From Chloromonas sp. AAM2 (taxonomy: Eukaryota; Chlorophyta; Chlorophyceae; Chlamydomonadales; Chlamydomonadaceae): a stretch of 15,457 nt of DNA. The notes beneath the pieces were generated by a model. That model saw only the letters and a program-made list of their open reading frames with translations. It was not told the origin of the DNA and made no database searches. Shown piece after piece: positions 1 through 9,400 of the stretch. How positions within the stretch are numbered: position 1 is the stretch's first letter; every line of letters begins with the position of its first letter. The DNA is taken from NCBI GenBank assembly GCA_004335635.1, contig QAXH01005580.1:2891-18347 (forward strand), given 5' to 3'. Made by a program: the position numbers and the translations under genes.

Positions 1-88
1 CCTATGGATAAGCAGCAAGAATTACGCAAAATAGCTTAATGATATAGAGCTGCAGAAGTTGGAGATGGAGATCAAAAAGACCAAATCG

Positions 89-838
89 CTAATGTCCGAT
101 TAAGATCTGAAAAGCACTCATAATCAGGATAGCAAGTGTGACCCAAAGCCCTACTTTCTTGGGTTCGCATTTCTCCAGGGCTTCGGGAATGAGGTCTGCA
201 AAAACCATCCATATCATTGCACCAGCGGCTAAACCCAATCCAAAGGGCAGGTACTGTTGAAATACTTCAACAAACATAAAAGCAGGAATAGCCATGATAG
301 GTTGCGGTAAGCTGGAAAAAATGCTCCACCAAACTGCTTTAAGTGGGGAAGTGCCCTGAGGGACCATCACGAGGCTGATGGCTAATCCTTCAGGAATATT
401 ATGTACCGCAATAGCAATTGCAATGAATACCCCAAACTCCATGGTGTTGGCAAATGATACACCTACGCTTACGCCTTCAGCAAAAGAATGAACCGTCATA
501 ATTCCTAAGAACATAAGCATTGCCATTCGTTTTCCACTGGCAATATCTGTGATCTCAACTTTGGCCCGTCCCTCCATCCAGTAGTTAGCAAGTACTACAA
601 ACGTAACCCCGGTAAGCATTCCACCAAGTGTCATCCACTGATCAATATTGTAGCCTTCCATAATGAGGCTGAAACTAGCGGCCAACATCAAACCCGAAGC
701 TGCTGCGTACGATTTGCCAAGTAAAGAAGCTGAAATATCTTTTATAAAAAAGAAAGGAATAGCACCCAGGCCTGTTGCCACTGCTGTCAGCAGTGCGTAT
801 AAAAAAACGATGAAAACCGGAGTTGAAAATAATTCCAT
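89..838 (-). CDS. ZIP-family divalent metal transporter
   Basis: A 249-residue polytopic inner-membrane protein of the ZIP family (ZupT/GufA-like), which moves Zn2+ and other divalent metals into the cytoplasm. Hydrophobic segments cover nearly the whole chain, with a short loop around residues 88-104. The two ZIP signature helices are clear: HSFAEG (H117, E121) in the fourth segment and HNIPEG (H146, N147, E150) in the fifth. These residues form the binuclear metal site in known ZIP structures. There is no His-rich cytosolic loop. The ATG at 836-838 gives the usual short ZIP N-terminus. The gene is transcribed away from the porin gene, with a 156-bp divergent intergenic region and no clear metal-responsive operator. 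The family is certain; the substrate cannot be read from the sequence. Confidence 0.93.
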   Translation of the reverse strand: MELFSTPVFIVFLYALLTAVATGLGAIPFFFIKDISASLLGKSYAAASGLMLAASFSLIMEGYNIDQWMTLGGMLTGVTFVVLANYWMEGRAKVEITDIASGKRMAMLMFLGIMTVHSFAEGVSVGVSFANTMEFGVFIAIAIAVHNIPEGLAISLVMVPQGTSPLKAVWWSIFSSLPQPIMAIPAFMFVEVFQQYLPFGLGLAAGAMIWMVFADLIPEALEKCEPKKVGLWVTLAILIMSAFQILIGH

Positions 839-994
839 AACGAGTAGTGTGCGATAAATATAGCTATGAAAGTATATATTCCCTAAGGAAACGGGCAGAT
901 TATGCTTGTTTAAATTAAGTCAAAATAAAAGGGTGAGAAGAAGCTAAAGTTCAAATATATTTACCGAAAAATATTTGACGGCCGGATACGCATT

Positions 995-2245
995 ATGAAA
1001 AAGCAGCTACGAATAATTACGGGGTTAATCATATTATTGATGGGGAATGATTTGAAGGGACTTGCTCAGAGCAGTTCAGATAGTCCCTTTAATTTAAGTG
1101 TTACCTACACGGCAGATGTATTTAGCAATATCAGGGGAGGAGCTGATCAGGGTGTTCGCTATTTGGATAATATTGATGTGAATCTTGAAGTGAATTTCGA
1201 CCAATTGCCTCTTGGTTTGGGCGGAACCACCTTTTATATATACGGCCTTGGGAATCAGGGAGGCAGTATATCCGGCTTGGTGGGAGATATGCAGGGGATT
1301 AGTAATATAGAAGCGGAGAATTCATGGCGAATCTTCGAAGTTTGGGCACAAAAAAAGTTCTTTCTTGCCAACAGCTCTTTGTTAATAGGTTTGTATGATA
1401 TTAATTCAGAATTTAATGTGCTTAACAGCAGTTTATTATTTTTAAACAGTTCTCATGGCTTAGACCCGACTATTGCTTTAAGTGGAAGATTAGGTCCTTC
1501 TACATTTCCTTATACCTCGTTAGCAGCCCGGTTAAAAATAAATCCTTTTGAAGGCTGGGTAATTCAGGCAGCTGTATTGGACGGGGTCCCCTCAAACCCG
1601 GCAAATACTCGCGGTACAAAGGTATTTCTCAGGAAGTCAGACGGAGTATTCAGTATTGCTGAATTTGCATATCATTCCCTTGGTTCGGAAGGTTTGCAAA
1701 AGAGAAACCGGACGAACCGTTTACAAAATATGTTAGAGCCAGGAATTGAATCTTCCAACAAGGCTGCGGTTGGTGGATGGCTGTACTCCAAAGAAAAAAC
1801 AACTTTTAGCGGAGGACAAGATGAAGTGGAGTTCGGGGTCTATGCACTTGGTGAGTATGAGGTATTCAGGAGGCCAACAAAAGCAAAAGGTCCCGAAAGC
1901 CTTGCGTTATTTGGTAGGTTTGGGCTTTCAAATGCAGATGTTTCCTTACTGGAACATTATTTTGGGGCAGGATTCAGTGTATTGGGTTTATTTCCACAAA
2001 GGAGATCGGACCAAACGGGAATAGCTATAGCTCATGCATCTGCAAGTAATAAATACATCAATTCAACTTTTATAAATGGAATGCGGCCAGAAAAGGCCGA
2101 AACAAATATTGAGGTAACTCATCTCTTTAAGCTAAACGGCTACGCCAAAATACAGACCAATCTCCAATATATTTTAAATCCCGGGGTTGACCGTACGCTA
2201 AAAAATGCCTTCGCAGCAGGTGCCAGAGTTATCGTTGGTTTTTAA
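995..2245 (+). CDS. OprB-like carbohydrate porin
   Basis: A 416-residue outer-membrane beta-barrel resembling OprB-family carbohydrate-selective porins. It has a Sec signal peptide (charged MKK start, hydrophobic stretch at about residues 8-18, probable cleavage after LAQ near residue 25). The body has alternating amphipathic strands. Family-like stretches are the NIDVNLEVNFDQ segment (residues about 64-75), the WAQKKFF...LIGLYDINSEFN region and the LAARLKINPFEGW...AVLDG region. The chain ends in an aromatic residue after a hydrophobic strand (VIVGF), typical of BAM substrates. No sugar-utilisation genes are adjacent, so the substrate is unknown. The gene faces the S41 protease gene with only 2 bp between the stop codons. 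Confidence 0.8.
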   Translation: MKKQLRIITGLIILLMGNDLKGLAQSSSDSPFNLSVTYTADVFSNIRGGADQGVRYLDNIDVNLEVNFDQLPLGLGGTTFYIYGLGNQGGSISGLVGDMQGISNIEAENSWRIFEVWAQKKFFLANSSLLIGLYDINSEFNVLNSSLLFLNSSHGLDPTIALSGRLGPSTFPYTSLAARLKINPFEGWVIQAAVLDGVPSNPANTRGTKVFLRKSDGVFSIAEFAYHSLGSEGLQKRNRTNRLQNMLEPGIESSNKAAVGGWLYSKEKTTFSGGQDEVEFGVYALGEYEVFRRPTKAKGPESLALFGRFGLSNADVSLLEHYFGAGFSVLGLFPQRRSDQTGIAIAHASASNKYINSTFINGMRPEKAETNIEVTHLFKLNGYAKIQTNLQYILNPGVDRTLKNAFAAGARVIVGF

Positions 2246-2247
2246 AC

Positions 2248-3627
2248 TTATTCAGGCAAAGTTCGCTTCGGTTCAAATAGTACATTTCCCTTTTTCATTC
2301 GGACAGGATCTTCCAGCTTTTCAAATAAAAATCTGCTGGGCTTTTTAGCAACAGGTCCCGGTTCTCCTGTAATGATTTCCAGCGCTTTAGCGAGAAGCGG
2401 GTCGGCAGGGTCTCCCAGTGGTTCTGGTTGGAGTAGATCTTCCTCTACTTCATAGTCCGGCAAAATGCCATCTCTGAAATCAGTCACTCCGTCGGCATTG
2501 GCATATTTGAGCGAAACTGGAACCAATGCATAATTATTGGGTGGGTTAGCATTTTCTCCCGACAGTACAAAAGATCCATAAAATTTACCAAAGGTAGGAG
2601 TTCCAATCTGAATAACATCCATATAGGGTTTAAGTCCATTGATTAGTAATTCGCTGGCAGATGCAGAACTGGAAGTGGTAAGAAAAAAAGCACGCTCAAG
2701 GGTTAGATTGACAGGGTCAGAGGAAAAACGAGCCACCAGGTTGGGTGAATCCATTCCTTCGTTCGTTATAAAATACTGTTCCAGGTTGTCGTTGTATTCA
2801 TATCGAACAAAAACTTCCTCATTCGTGGCTACGTTTTGGGGCACGATGGAATTGCCGATATTTTCTGCGGCGGTAACTCTTCCTCCGGGATTATAGCGCA
2901 GATCGATGACAAGCTCATTAACACCCGCTGCCTGAAATTGCTCTAATGCCACATCCACGCTATCCATAAATTTATCGCTTTCTCCGGCTAAAAATCTTGC
3001 ATAAAACAGATACCCGATTTTCCGCTTGTCCTGTTCTATCACCTCTGTAAATACCACCGGATTCAGATCAAGCTGTTCTTTTGACACTTCAATTGTACCG
3101 CCCTCTGATATTGAATTTTCGTTTGGGTCGTACTCTCCAAGGGTGTATACGGCATCCGATTCGTCATAGTACAAATCAAGGTAATTATCCCGGGTGAGTT
3201 CAGTTCCATTAATTTCAAGAATGATATCACCCCGTTTTAAACCTGCCTTGTCTGCAGGAGTATTCGGATAAATGAATTCTACGATTATAAATACGTTATT
3301 CGAATTAGAGAATGCGCCAAAAGCAGGAGAAAAGCCTGCAGTATAAGAGCTGCCTTGTAACTCTTGTTCCAGGCTGCTGGCATCATCCGACATGTATGAA
3401 AAGATATCATTTTCTTCGAGCATGCCATCAAAATATATTTGTGGTTCAAGCTCACCATCCACTTCATCCGGAACTAGGTCATTCCAGTAGTAGTAAAAAT
3501 CCATGGTACCCTGAATCCATTCGTTTATTTCTATGAATTCTCCCGGTTCATCTTTGGATGGATTATCACAACCCAATAACAGTAAAGATAAAAAGGCAAA
3601 AGACAGGATCTGTGTACATTTTTTCAT
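2248..3627 (-). CDS. Lipoprotein S41 (C-terminal-processing type) protease with PDZ domain
   Basis: A 459-residue envelope serine protease of the S41/CtpA family, counted from the ATG at 3625-3627. A GTG four codons upstream (3637-3639) would also read in frame, but the ATG gives a normal MKK signal start. The lipobox LLLGC puts the lipidated cysteine at residue 20. After an N-terminal helical region comes a PDZ domain (about residues 108-195, with NTPADKAGLKRGDIILEING), then the S41 catalytic domain (about 200-390). By comparison with E. coli Prc, the nucleophile is the middle serine of SASASE (Ser323) and the general base is the lysine of GTPTFGK (Lys348), 25 residues later as in Prc; DLRYNPGG is the usual core strand. 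The protein is probably anchored at a membrane surface and cleaves exported proteins. It lies 94-106 bp downstream of lgt on the same strand. Confidence 0.9.
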   Translation of the reverse strand: MKKCTQILSFAFLSLLLLGCDNPSKDEPGEFIEINEWIQGTMDFYYYWNDLVPDEVDGELEPQIYFDGMLEENDIFSYMSDDASSLEQELQGSSYTAGFSPAFGAFSNSNNVFIIVEFIYPNTPADKAGLKRGDIILEINGTELTRDNYLDLYYDESDAVYTLGEYDPNENSISEGGTIEVSKEQLDLNPVVFTEVIEQDKRKIGYLFYARFLAGESDKFMDSVDVALEQFQAAGVNELVIDLRYNPGGRVTAAENIGNSIVPQNVATNEEVFVRYEYNDNLEQYFITNEGMDSPNLVARFSSDPVNLTLERAFFLTTSSSASASELLINGLKPYMDVIQIGTPTFGKFYGSFVLSGENANPPNNYALVPVSLKYANADGVTDFRDGILPDYEVEEDLLQPEPLGDPADPLLAKALEIITGEPGPVAKKPSRFLFEKLEDPVRMKKGNVLFEPKRTLPE

Positions 3628-3671
3628 AGGGGTGCGCACTGTAATGGTTTAAAATAAAATTCGGATCATCT

Positions 3672-3693
3672 ATACAACTCATTAAAGTTGTAT
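3672..3693. repeat. 8-bp inverted repeat between lgt and the S41 protease gene
   Basis: The arms ATACAACT (3672-3679) and AGTTGTAT (3686-3693) are perfect complements around a 6-nt loop. The site lies about 45 bp before the protease start codon and about 40 bp after the lgt stop codon. It is AT-rich and has no T-run right after it on the minus strand, so it is a poor intrinsic terminator for lgt. An operator for the protease gene is possible. Confidence 0.4.
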
Positions 3694-3733
3694 CTATTTT
3701 GTAAAATAAAAAGCCGATCTACACTTTTAAAGT

Positions 3734-4561
3734 TTATGAGTCTGGAACACCTTGTCGGCTCCAATCAACTTTTTTGGTCACGATATAGAGTCCTATTAAC
3801 ACGAGCGGAATACTTAAAAGCTGCCCCATATTGAACATCCAATCGCTGGCAAAATTGGCCTGCGGAATTTTGGTGTATTCAAGAAAAAAGCGTCCTGAAA
3901 ACAATAAAATTAGGAACATTCCGAACAGTGAACCTTCTGGAGGTTTTGCTTTGTACTGTTTATAGATATACCAAAGTACTGCAAATACCAGCAAGCAAAG
4001 AAAAGCCTCATATAGCATGGTAGGGTGGCGGGGTATCATTCCCAATGGTCCCGGAAGGTTAGTAAAAACCACGCCAAACATGGAATCAGTTTCGTGCCCA
4101 TAAATTTCAGAATTGAAAAAATTTCCAGTCCGGATAAAAGCGCCGCCTACAGCGGTGGGGATCACAACGCGGTCGGCCAGCCACCAAAAGTTCATTTTGG
4201 CATGTTTCTTTGCCAGGTAATACATGGCTATAATGATTGCAATAGCAGCTCCATGACTCGCCAGTCCTCCCTTCCAAATAGCAATTACTTCACCAAGATT
4301 ACGTAAATAATAGGAAGGGTCGTAGAAGATGACATGCCCCAGACGGGCTCCTATGACGGTAGCGACTAAGATCCAGGTGAGAATACTTTCCATCTCTTCC
4401 ACTTTCCGTCCGGCGTCTTTCCACATTTTTACCCCAAACATATAACCAGATACGAAAGCACCGGCAAATAGTAGTCCATACCAGCGAGGAGCCAATGGGC
4501 CTAATTCAAATATTACAGGATCAATTCCCCATTGCAGGTTTTCAAAAAAAGCAAATATCAT
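3734..4561 (-). CDS. lgt: Prolipoprotein diacylglyceryl transferase
   Basis: A 275-residue inner-membrane enzyme that transfers diacylglycerol from phosphatidylglycerol to the lipobox cysteine of prelipoproteins, the first step of lipoprotein maturation. It has about seven hydrophobic segments. Visible Lgt hallmarks are APRWYG (residues 24-29), ARLGHVIFYDP (72-82), the histidine of SHG (His103, matching the essential H103 of E. coli), the signature RTGNFFNSEIYG (144-155, with Arg144 and Glu152), RHPTMLYE (178-185) and GRFFLEY (223-229). Length is normal. The start ATG is preceded by a plausible Bacteroidota promoter box. The next gene on the same strand encodes a predicted lipoprotein, so enzyme and substrate may be co-expressed. 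Confidence 0.97.
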   Translation of the reverse strand: MIFAFFENLQWGIDPVIFELGPLAPRWYGLLFAGAFVSGYMFGVKMWKDAGRKVEEMESILTWILVATVIGARLGHVIFYDPSYYLRNLGEVIAIWKGGLASHGAAIAIIIAMYYLAKKHAKMNFWWLADRVVIPTAVGGAFIRTGNFFNSEIYGHETDSMFGVVFTNLPGPLGMIPRHPTMLYEAFLCLLVFAVLWYIYKQYKAKPPEGSLFGMFLILLFSGRFFLEYTKIPQANFASDWMFNMGQLLSIPLVLIGLYIVTKKVDWSRQGVPDS

Positions 4562-4595
4562 AAAGTATTTTGAATTTAATATATTCTCGAAAATA

Positions 4596-4623
4596 CAAAG
4601 CTACCCCCGATAAAAAAATCAAA
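4596..4623 (-). promoter_or_regulatory. Candidate Bacteroidota-type promoter of lgt
   Basis: Read on the minus strand, TAGCTTTG (4603 to 4596) matches the Bacteroidota -7 box TAnnTTTG exactly. A TTTG (4623 to 4620) sits 16 nt upstream as a possible -33 element, slightly closer than the usual 17-23 nt. Transcription would begin near 4589, giving a leader of about 28 nt before lgt. Confidence 0.4.
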
Positions 4624-4763
4624 AACGAAACAGATTCTATGAACTAAGTATGTTCTATTTTATAAGATCTGTGACTCTAATTTTTATCGTACAATCTTAA
4701 ACAGACGGGAGTCTTCATTCAAACTTCACAGATTTTTTAAATCTTCCGGAAAGAGCTAATAAT

Positions 4764-4771
4764 AGAGGAGG
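4764..4771 (+). promoter_or_regulatory. Strong Shine-Dalgarno of the universal stress protein gene
   Basis: AGAGGAGG sits 5 nt before the ATG at 4777. It is one of the few strong Shine-Dalgarno sequences in this window, where most genes have AT-rich, SD-poor leaders, and it fixes the start codon. The 215-bp divergent region 4562-4776 also has a weak AT hairpin (arms AGATTT 4730-4735 and AAATCT 4739-4744) in the likely leader. Confidence 0.7.
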
Positions 4772-4776
4772 TTGTT

Positions 4777-5739
4777 ATGAAAGCACGTCATATTCTGGTT
4801 CCAACCGATTTTTCTGAAGCTTCGAACGAAGCCATTAAAATGGCTGCTAAATTCGTAGAAAAGTACGACAGTACAGTGGATCTGATTCATGTGATTCCAC
4901 TTATGAGCTACTACGATGAAAGTATGGAACATCTTGGTGTCCCTTTTGATATGGAAAAAGATCTGTATCCAAAAGTGTTAAAAACAGCCAATGAGAAAAT
5001 GCATGATATCTCCGAAAAATTTTTACCCAAGGAGCATCGGGGGCAGATGATTAACCTTGTTGGAAGAAAGCCTTCGCAAGTTATTGCTGAACAAGCCAAA
5101 AGCAGTCAGTATGATCTTGTAATTATGAGCAATACCGGTAGCCATGGGACGAAGGATGAACGAAGTAATATCACAGAAAAAGTGATACGCTATTCTGAAA
5201 AACCAGTGCTCACCTTAAATCAAGCTTTTGACGAGGAGGATATCCATGAAATATTAGTTCCCGTAGATGGATCTGATGATTCGGCCGCACCATTGGCTGA
5301 AGCATTTGAGCTGGCCATGATGTTCGATGCAACCATCACGCTGATGCATATTATTGAGCCGTATTCACTGGGAATGGAAGTACTGCCCATGACCATTGAG
5401 GACGATAAAGCAGTGTACACTACCTTAATAAAGAGCATTAAAAAATACTTTGATGAGCATCCCAAGTTACGCCTGCGTATTGAAAAAACCGGAATTGATT
5501 TTGAGGATCATATCATCCGGAAAAGTGATAACAAAGAGGAAATGGTTAACATTAAAAGTGTAGTCAAAAAAGGGTTCTCTGCACATACCGAGATCATTGA
5601 TTATGCAGAGGAACAGGCCGACCTTGTTGTGATGAGTACACACGGCCGAACGGGAATAGCCCGGGTTTTACTGGGTTCAACAACAGGAATTGTAGCGCAG
5701 CACCTCAAAAAACCATTACTGACATTACGACCCTCGTAA
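4777..5739 (+). CDS. Tandem-domain universal stress protein (UspA family)
   Basis: A 320-residue cytoplasmic protein made of two Usp domains (about residues 1-148 and 157-319). Each starts with the typical first strand (HILVPTDFSEAS and EILVPVDGSDDS). The second domain keeps the nucleotide-binding glycine pattern GRTG...LLGS (G290, G293, G300, S301), so it is likely to bind ATP. The first domain has GSHG (121-124), but the later Gly-Ser is replaced by Ser-Asn in a shortened loop (SNITE), so binding there is doubtful. Usp proteins support survival under starvation and stress, usually without a known catalytic reaction. Start supported by a strong Shine-Dalgarno. It converges on the response regulator gene with a 20-bp gap. 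Confidence 0.93.
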   Translation: MKARHILVPTDFSEASNEAIKMAAKFVEKYDSTVDLIHVIPLMSYYDESMEHLGVPFDMEKDLYPKVLKTANEKMHDISEKFLPKEHRGQMINLVGRKPSQVIAEQAKSSQYDLVIMSNTGSHGTKDERSNITEKVIRYSEKPVLTLNQAFDEEDIHEILVPVDGSDDSAAPLAEAFELAMMFDATITLMHIIEPYSLGMEVLPMTIEDDKAVYTTLIKSIKKYFDEHPKLRLRIEKTGIDFEDHIIRKSDNKEEMVNIKSVVKKGFSAHTEIIDYAEEQADLVVMSTHGRTGIARVLLGSTTGIVAQHLKKPLLTLRPS

Positions 5740-5759
5740 ATTTGTGTAATTGGTTCTAA

Positions 5760-6431
5760 TCACGAAATAAGGCCGTGTTGCAAAGCAATCTTGACCGCCG
5801 ACGCCCGTGAATGCACATGCAGTTTTTTATAAATATTTTTGATGTGAGTACGAACGGTATGTGGGCTAATATTATATTCATCCGCTATTTCACGGTCCGT
5901 AAAATCTTTAACGATACCTCGAAGGATATCCATTTCACGTTCTGTGATCGAAAACTTTTGAGTAAGATCTTCTTTGGAATATTGATTGCCGGGTTCTGCC
6001 TGACGTACCTGACTCAATATTTTTGAAGCCACCATGGAATTAATCGGGGCTCCGCCATGCGCCATATCCCGAATTGCATCCACATAATGCTCAATAGTTT
6101 CATCTTTTAGCAGATAACCGGATGCACCAGCCTGTATAGATTTAAAAACACGGTCTTGGTCTTCAAATACCGTTTGCATCATAATGTCAATATCAGGAAA
6201 GGTGTTTTTGATATGAGCTGTAGCCTCTATACCAGACATGCCGGGTAATTCTATATCCATTAACAGAATATCCGGAGTTTCTTGTTCAGAACAACTATCA
6301 AGCAGTTCAATGGCTTTTTCTCCATTCTCAGCAACTAAAACCACATCGATGCCTTCGAAAAAGTTAAACCGCCGAACCAATTTATCCCGAATATTGTGTT
6401 GATCTTCTACTATTCCAATTTTGATATCCAT
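5760..6431 (-). CDS. LuxR/NarL-type DNA-binding response regulator
   Basis: A 223-residue two-component response regulator. The receiver domain (about 1-120) has the acidic pocket (Glu9, Asp10), the phosphoacceptor Asp59 in LLMDIELPG, Thr87 and Lys109. A GerE/LuxR helix-turn-helix follows (about 158-218), with SITEREMDIL and ISPHTVRTHIKNIYKKL. The reading frame continues upstream to an earlier possible start at 6533, but that overlaps the kinase gene and adds 34 residues outside the receiver fold. The ATG at 6429-6431 gives the standard MDIKIGIVED start and is chosen. The gene follows the sensor kinase by 43 bp on the same strand, so the two form a cognate pair. Targets are unknown. Confidence 0.95.
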   Translation of the reverse strand: MDIKIGIVEDQHNIRDKLVRRFNFFEGIDVVLVAENGEKAIELLDSCSEQETPDILLMDIELPGMSGIEATAHIKNTFPDIDIMMQTVFEDQDRVFKSIQAGASGYLLKDETIEHYVDAIRDMAHGGAPINSMVASKILSQVRQAEPGNQYSKEDLTQKFSITEREMDILRGIVKDFTDREIADEYNISPHTVRTHIKNIYKKLHVHSRASAVKIALQHGLIS

Positions 6432-6474
6432 ATAACAAATAACATGTTTTCTGGCACGAACGTAAATACCCTTT

Positions 6475-9400
6475 TCAGGGTATTTTGGGAATACTAATAT
6501 GAATTTCGGTACCACTTCCCGGTTTACTTTCAATATTGCAATTTCCCTGCATTTCTTTCGTCCTTCTTTGAATGTTGGTTAACCCATTGCCAGCCCCCAG
6601 GCATTCTTCAAGATCCATCCCTTTTCCATCATCTTTTATCGTTGTGATCAGCTGGTTTTTCTGTTGTTTAAGGCGGATGGTAAAATGATTTGCTGAACTA
6701 TGCTTTCTACAATTATTTAATGCTTCCTGAATAATTCTAAGCAAATGCAGCGATTGGGTTGGATCCAGCTTTTGGTTCTGCTGCAGCTCATTATGGAATT
6801 CAATTTTAAGTCCATTTGTGGTATAATTTTGCCGTTTGATGAAGGATTTAACATGTTTTTCGAATTCCTTGATGTTGACTTTTTTCTGATTTAGCAGCCA
6901 AATGGTTTCCCGAAGTTCGGTCATTGCAAATCGTGCATCTTGGTCCAGGTTTTTCAATACACCGTATGCCTCCTCAGATTCTTTCCGGTCAAGGTGAAGC
7001 CGGCTGATCTCGATACCACTTATCAGGTTCGTAATTTGTGAACCTACATTATCATGTAAATCCCTCGATATTCGTTCTCTTTCTTTTTGAATTTTTTGTT
7101 GTACAGCCAGTTTTTGATTCAGCAGGCGCATTTGATATTTGTATCGAAATCTGACAATTAACGCTGTTAAACTGCCAACACTCAATAAAATCAACCCAAT
7201 AAACCACCAGGTTTTGTAAAAAGGAGGTAGAACTTTAAATGAGATGCCGGCAATATCTGACTTCCATTGCCCGTCAGCATTTGAAGCAGCTACCTGAAAT
7301 GTATATTCGCCATCGGGAAGAAAATCATAATATACCGTTCGCCGATTCCCCATATTCACCCACTGATCATTTACCCCTGAAAGTTTTACTTTGAATTTTG
7401 TTTTTGAAGGAGCCGTAAAATTGAAGGCTGAATAGGTTATTTCGAGTGCATTATTTTCGGGAGATAGGATAATTGGTTCAGATGTATGGAGGACCGTACC
7501 ATCTGCCAAAATCTCATCAATATAGGGTTTTATGGGTGGGGCGGGCTCATTCACTTTAGCCGGTTCAATGACAGCCAAGCCGTCATTTGTTGCAAATAAT
7601 ACGTTTCCGTTGGTTTGTTTAATAGCTGTGGAAGTATATCCTACTTCCAGTGTCTGAGAAGGAAACCCGTCTTCCATGGTGTAAGCGGTGACCGGAATGG
7701 AGTTGCTATCATTATTTTTAATATCGTACAGATCACGGCGTTTTATTTTATAGATACCGCTACCGTCACCAAGCCAAAAATTTCCTAAATCATCTTCAAC
7801 CAAAGCACTAAACCCGGGGGAAGGCAGCCCGTCATCGGTTGAGAAACTGCTAATTTGGTCTCCATCAAATACAGAAAGGCCTCCATAAGAGCCACTTATC
7901 CACATATTTCCATAAACGTCTTCCAGAAAAGCATAAATTTTATTTGTGAGAAGTCCGTTTGTGGTATCGAAAACTGAAATTTTATCATGCTTAAATCGGG
8001 CGACGCCTCCCCCAAAAGTTCCCACCCAAATAGAACTATCAGAGGCTGCATAGGTCGTCATAATAAAATCATGAGGTAACCCATTTTGGGTCGTGATAGT
8101 ATCAATGGTTCCATTGGGGTGAACAATATTTAGTCCTTCGTTGGTACCTATCCACGCACTGTTTTTATGATCGAATGCAAGGCCCCGAGAAAAGTCAGAT
8201 ATCAGCCCGTTTTTTGTAGTATAGGTTTCGGTTATCTCTTTTTTTGCAGCATCAATTTTTATGGTCCCCGTTCCTTTGGTATTGAACCAAATATCGCCGT
8301 TTTTATCGACGGAACCACCACTTGCGTAGCCATTGGTAAGCTCTGGAGGATATTCAATGACCTCCCAATTATCTTGGGTTTTGAAATTGAACCCTTTGCC
8401 CTCAGTACCCACCCAAACAGTTCCTGAACTATCTTCATGTACATTGATCAGGAAATTTTCTGAAAGCCCCTGTTTTTCATTAATCACATCGATTTTTCTT
8501 TTTTTGAGGATACTTAATCCATCCTCGGTACCAATAAAAACCAATCCTTCCCGGGAAAAGAATATCGTAGTGGCTAAATTGGATGTCAGTCCTGACGCAG
8601 CATTCATGCTCTCAAAATCACCCTGCAAAAAACGATCGATTCCATTTCCATGATGAGCAATCCATATAGAACTATCAGCCGGGTTTTGAGCAAAATATTG
8701 GGGATACTGTCCACTTAAACCATCTTCAAGATCATAATATGTAAGAGGTTTATCATCACGAAATACCACGACTCCTTCTTTATCAGTGCCCACCCAAATA
8801 TCTCCATTTTGCATTTGAGTCAACCCTCTGATCACATTATAAGGGAGGCCATTTTCAGTAGTGATATTCGTAAACTCGCCGTCATCCAAAATACTGATGC
8901 CCCCATTGGTTCCAATCCAAAGCCGATTCTGATCGTCAATCATCAGCCTCCAAACTTGATTATGAACCAACCCATCATCCGTAGTATAGGTAGCTACGAC
9001 TGAATCGTTATAAATGGCCTGAATGCCTCTTCCGTAACTACCGGCCCAAACAGTATCCCCTTTGGTAATGGCAAGACTCTTGATGATTTCGGAATGTAAC
9101 CCTTGTTTTAACCCAAAATGAGTAATCTTTCCTTCACTGAATTTTAAAATACCTTCCCCAATGGTTGGTACCCAAAAATTTCCCTGTTTATCTTCATGAA
9201 TCTCATATAAAGTACTTCCTTTGTAAGAGGTGTTTTCAGCGTCATAAATTTTAGTAGAAATACCATCATATCGGACTAACCCTCCGGAGCAGACGATCCA
9301 TATGAATCCTTCAGAATCCTGATAGATATCATAAACCGCTTCACCCGGAAGACTATTTTCTTCCATACTCATCCCGGATACAAGATATTGATCCCAAAAT

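Noticed and set aside
1..39. Open frame on the plus strand ending in TAA at 37-39, possibly the tail of an upstream gene
   Set aside because: Only 12 codons are visible, with no recognisable motif; could be chance.
3634..3639. GTG start for the S41 protease, four codons upstream
   Set aside because: The ATG at 3627 gives a normal lysine-rich signal peptide start.
4562..4776. Riboswitch or structured RNA in the divergent lgt/usp region
   Set aside because: Only a weak 6-bp AT hairpin and scattered short repeats are seen; no known riboswitch core is recognisable.
6432..6533. N-terminal extension of the response regulator by 34 codons
   Set aside because: It overlaps the end of the kinase gene and adds residues outside the receiver fold; the ATG at 6431 gives the standard start.
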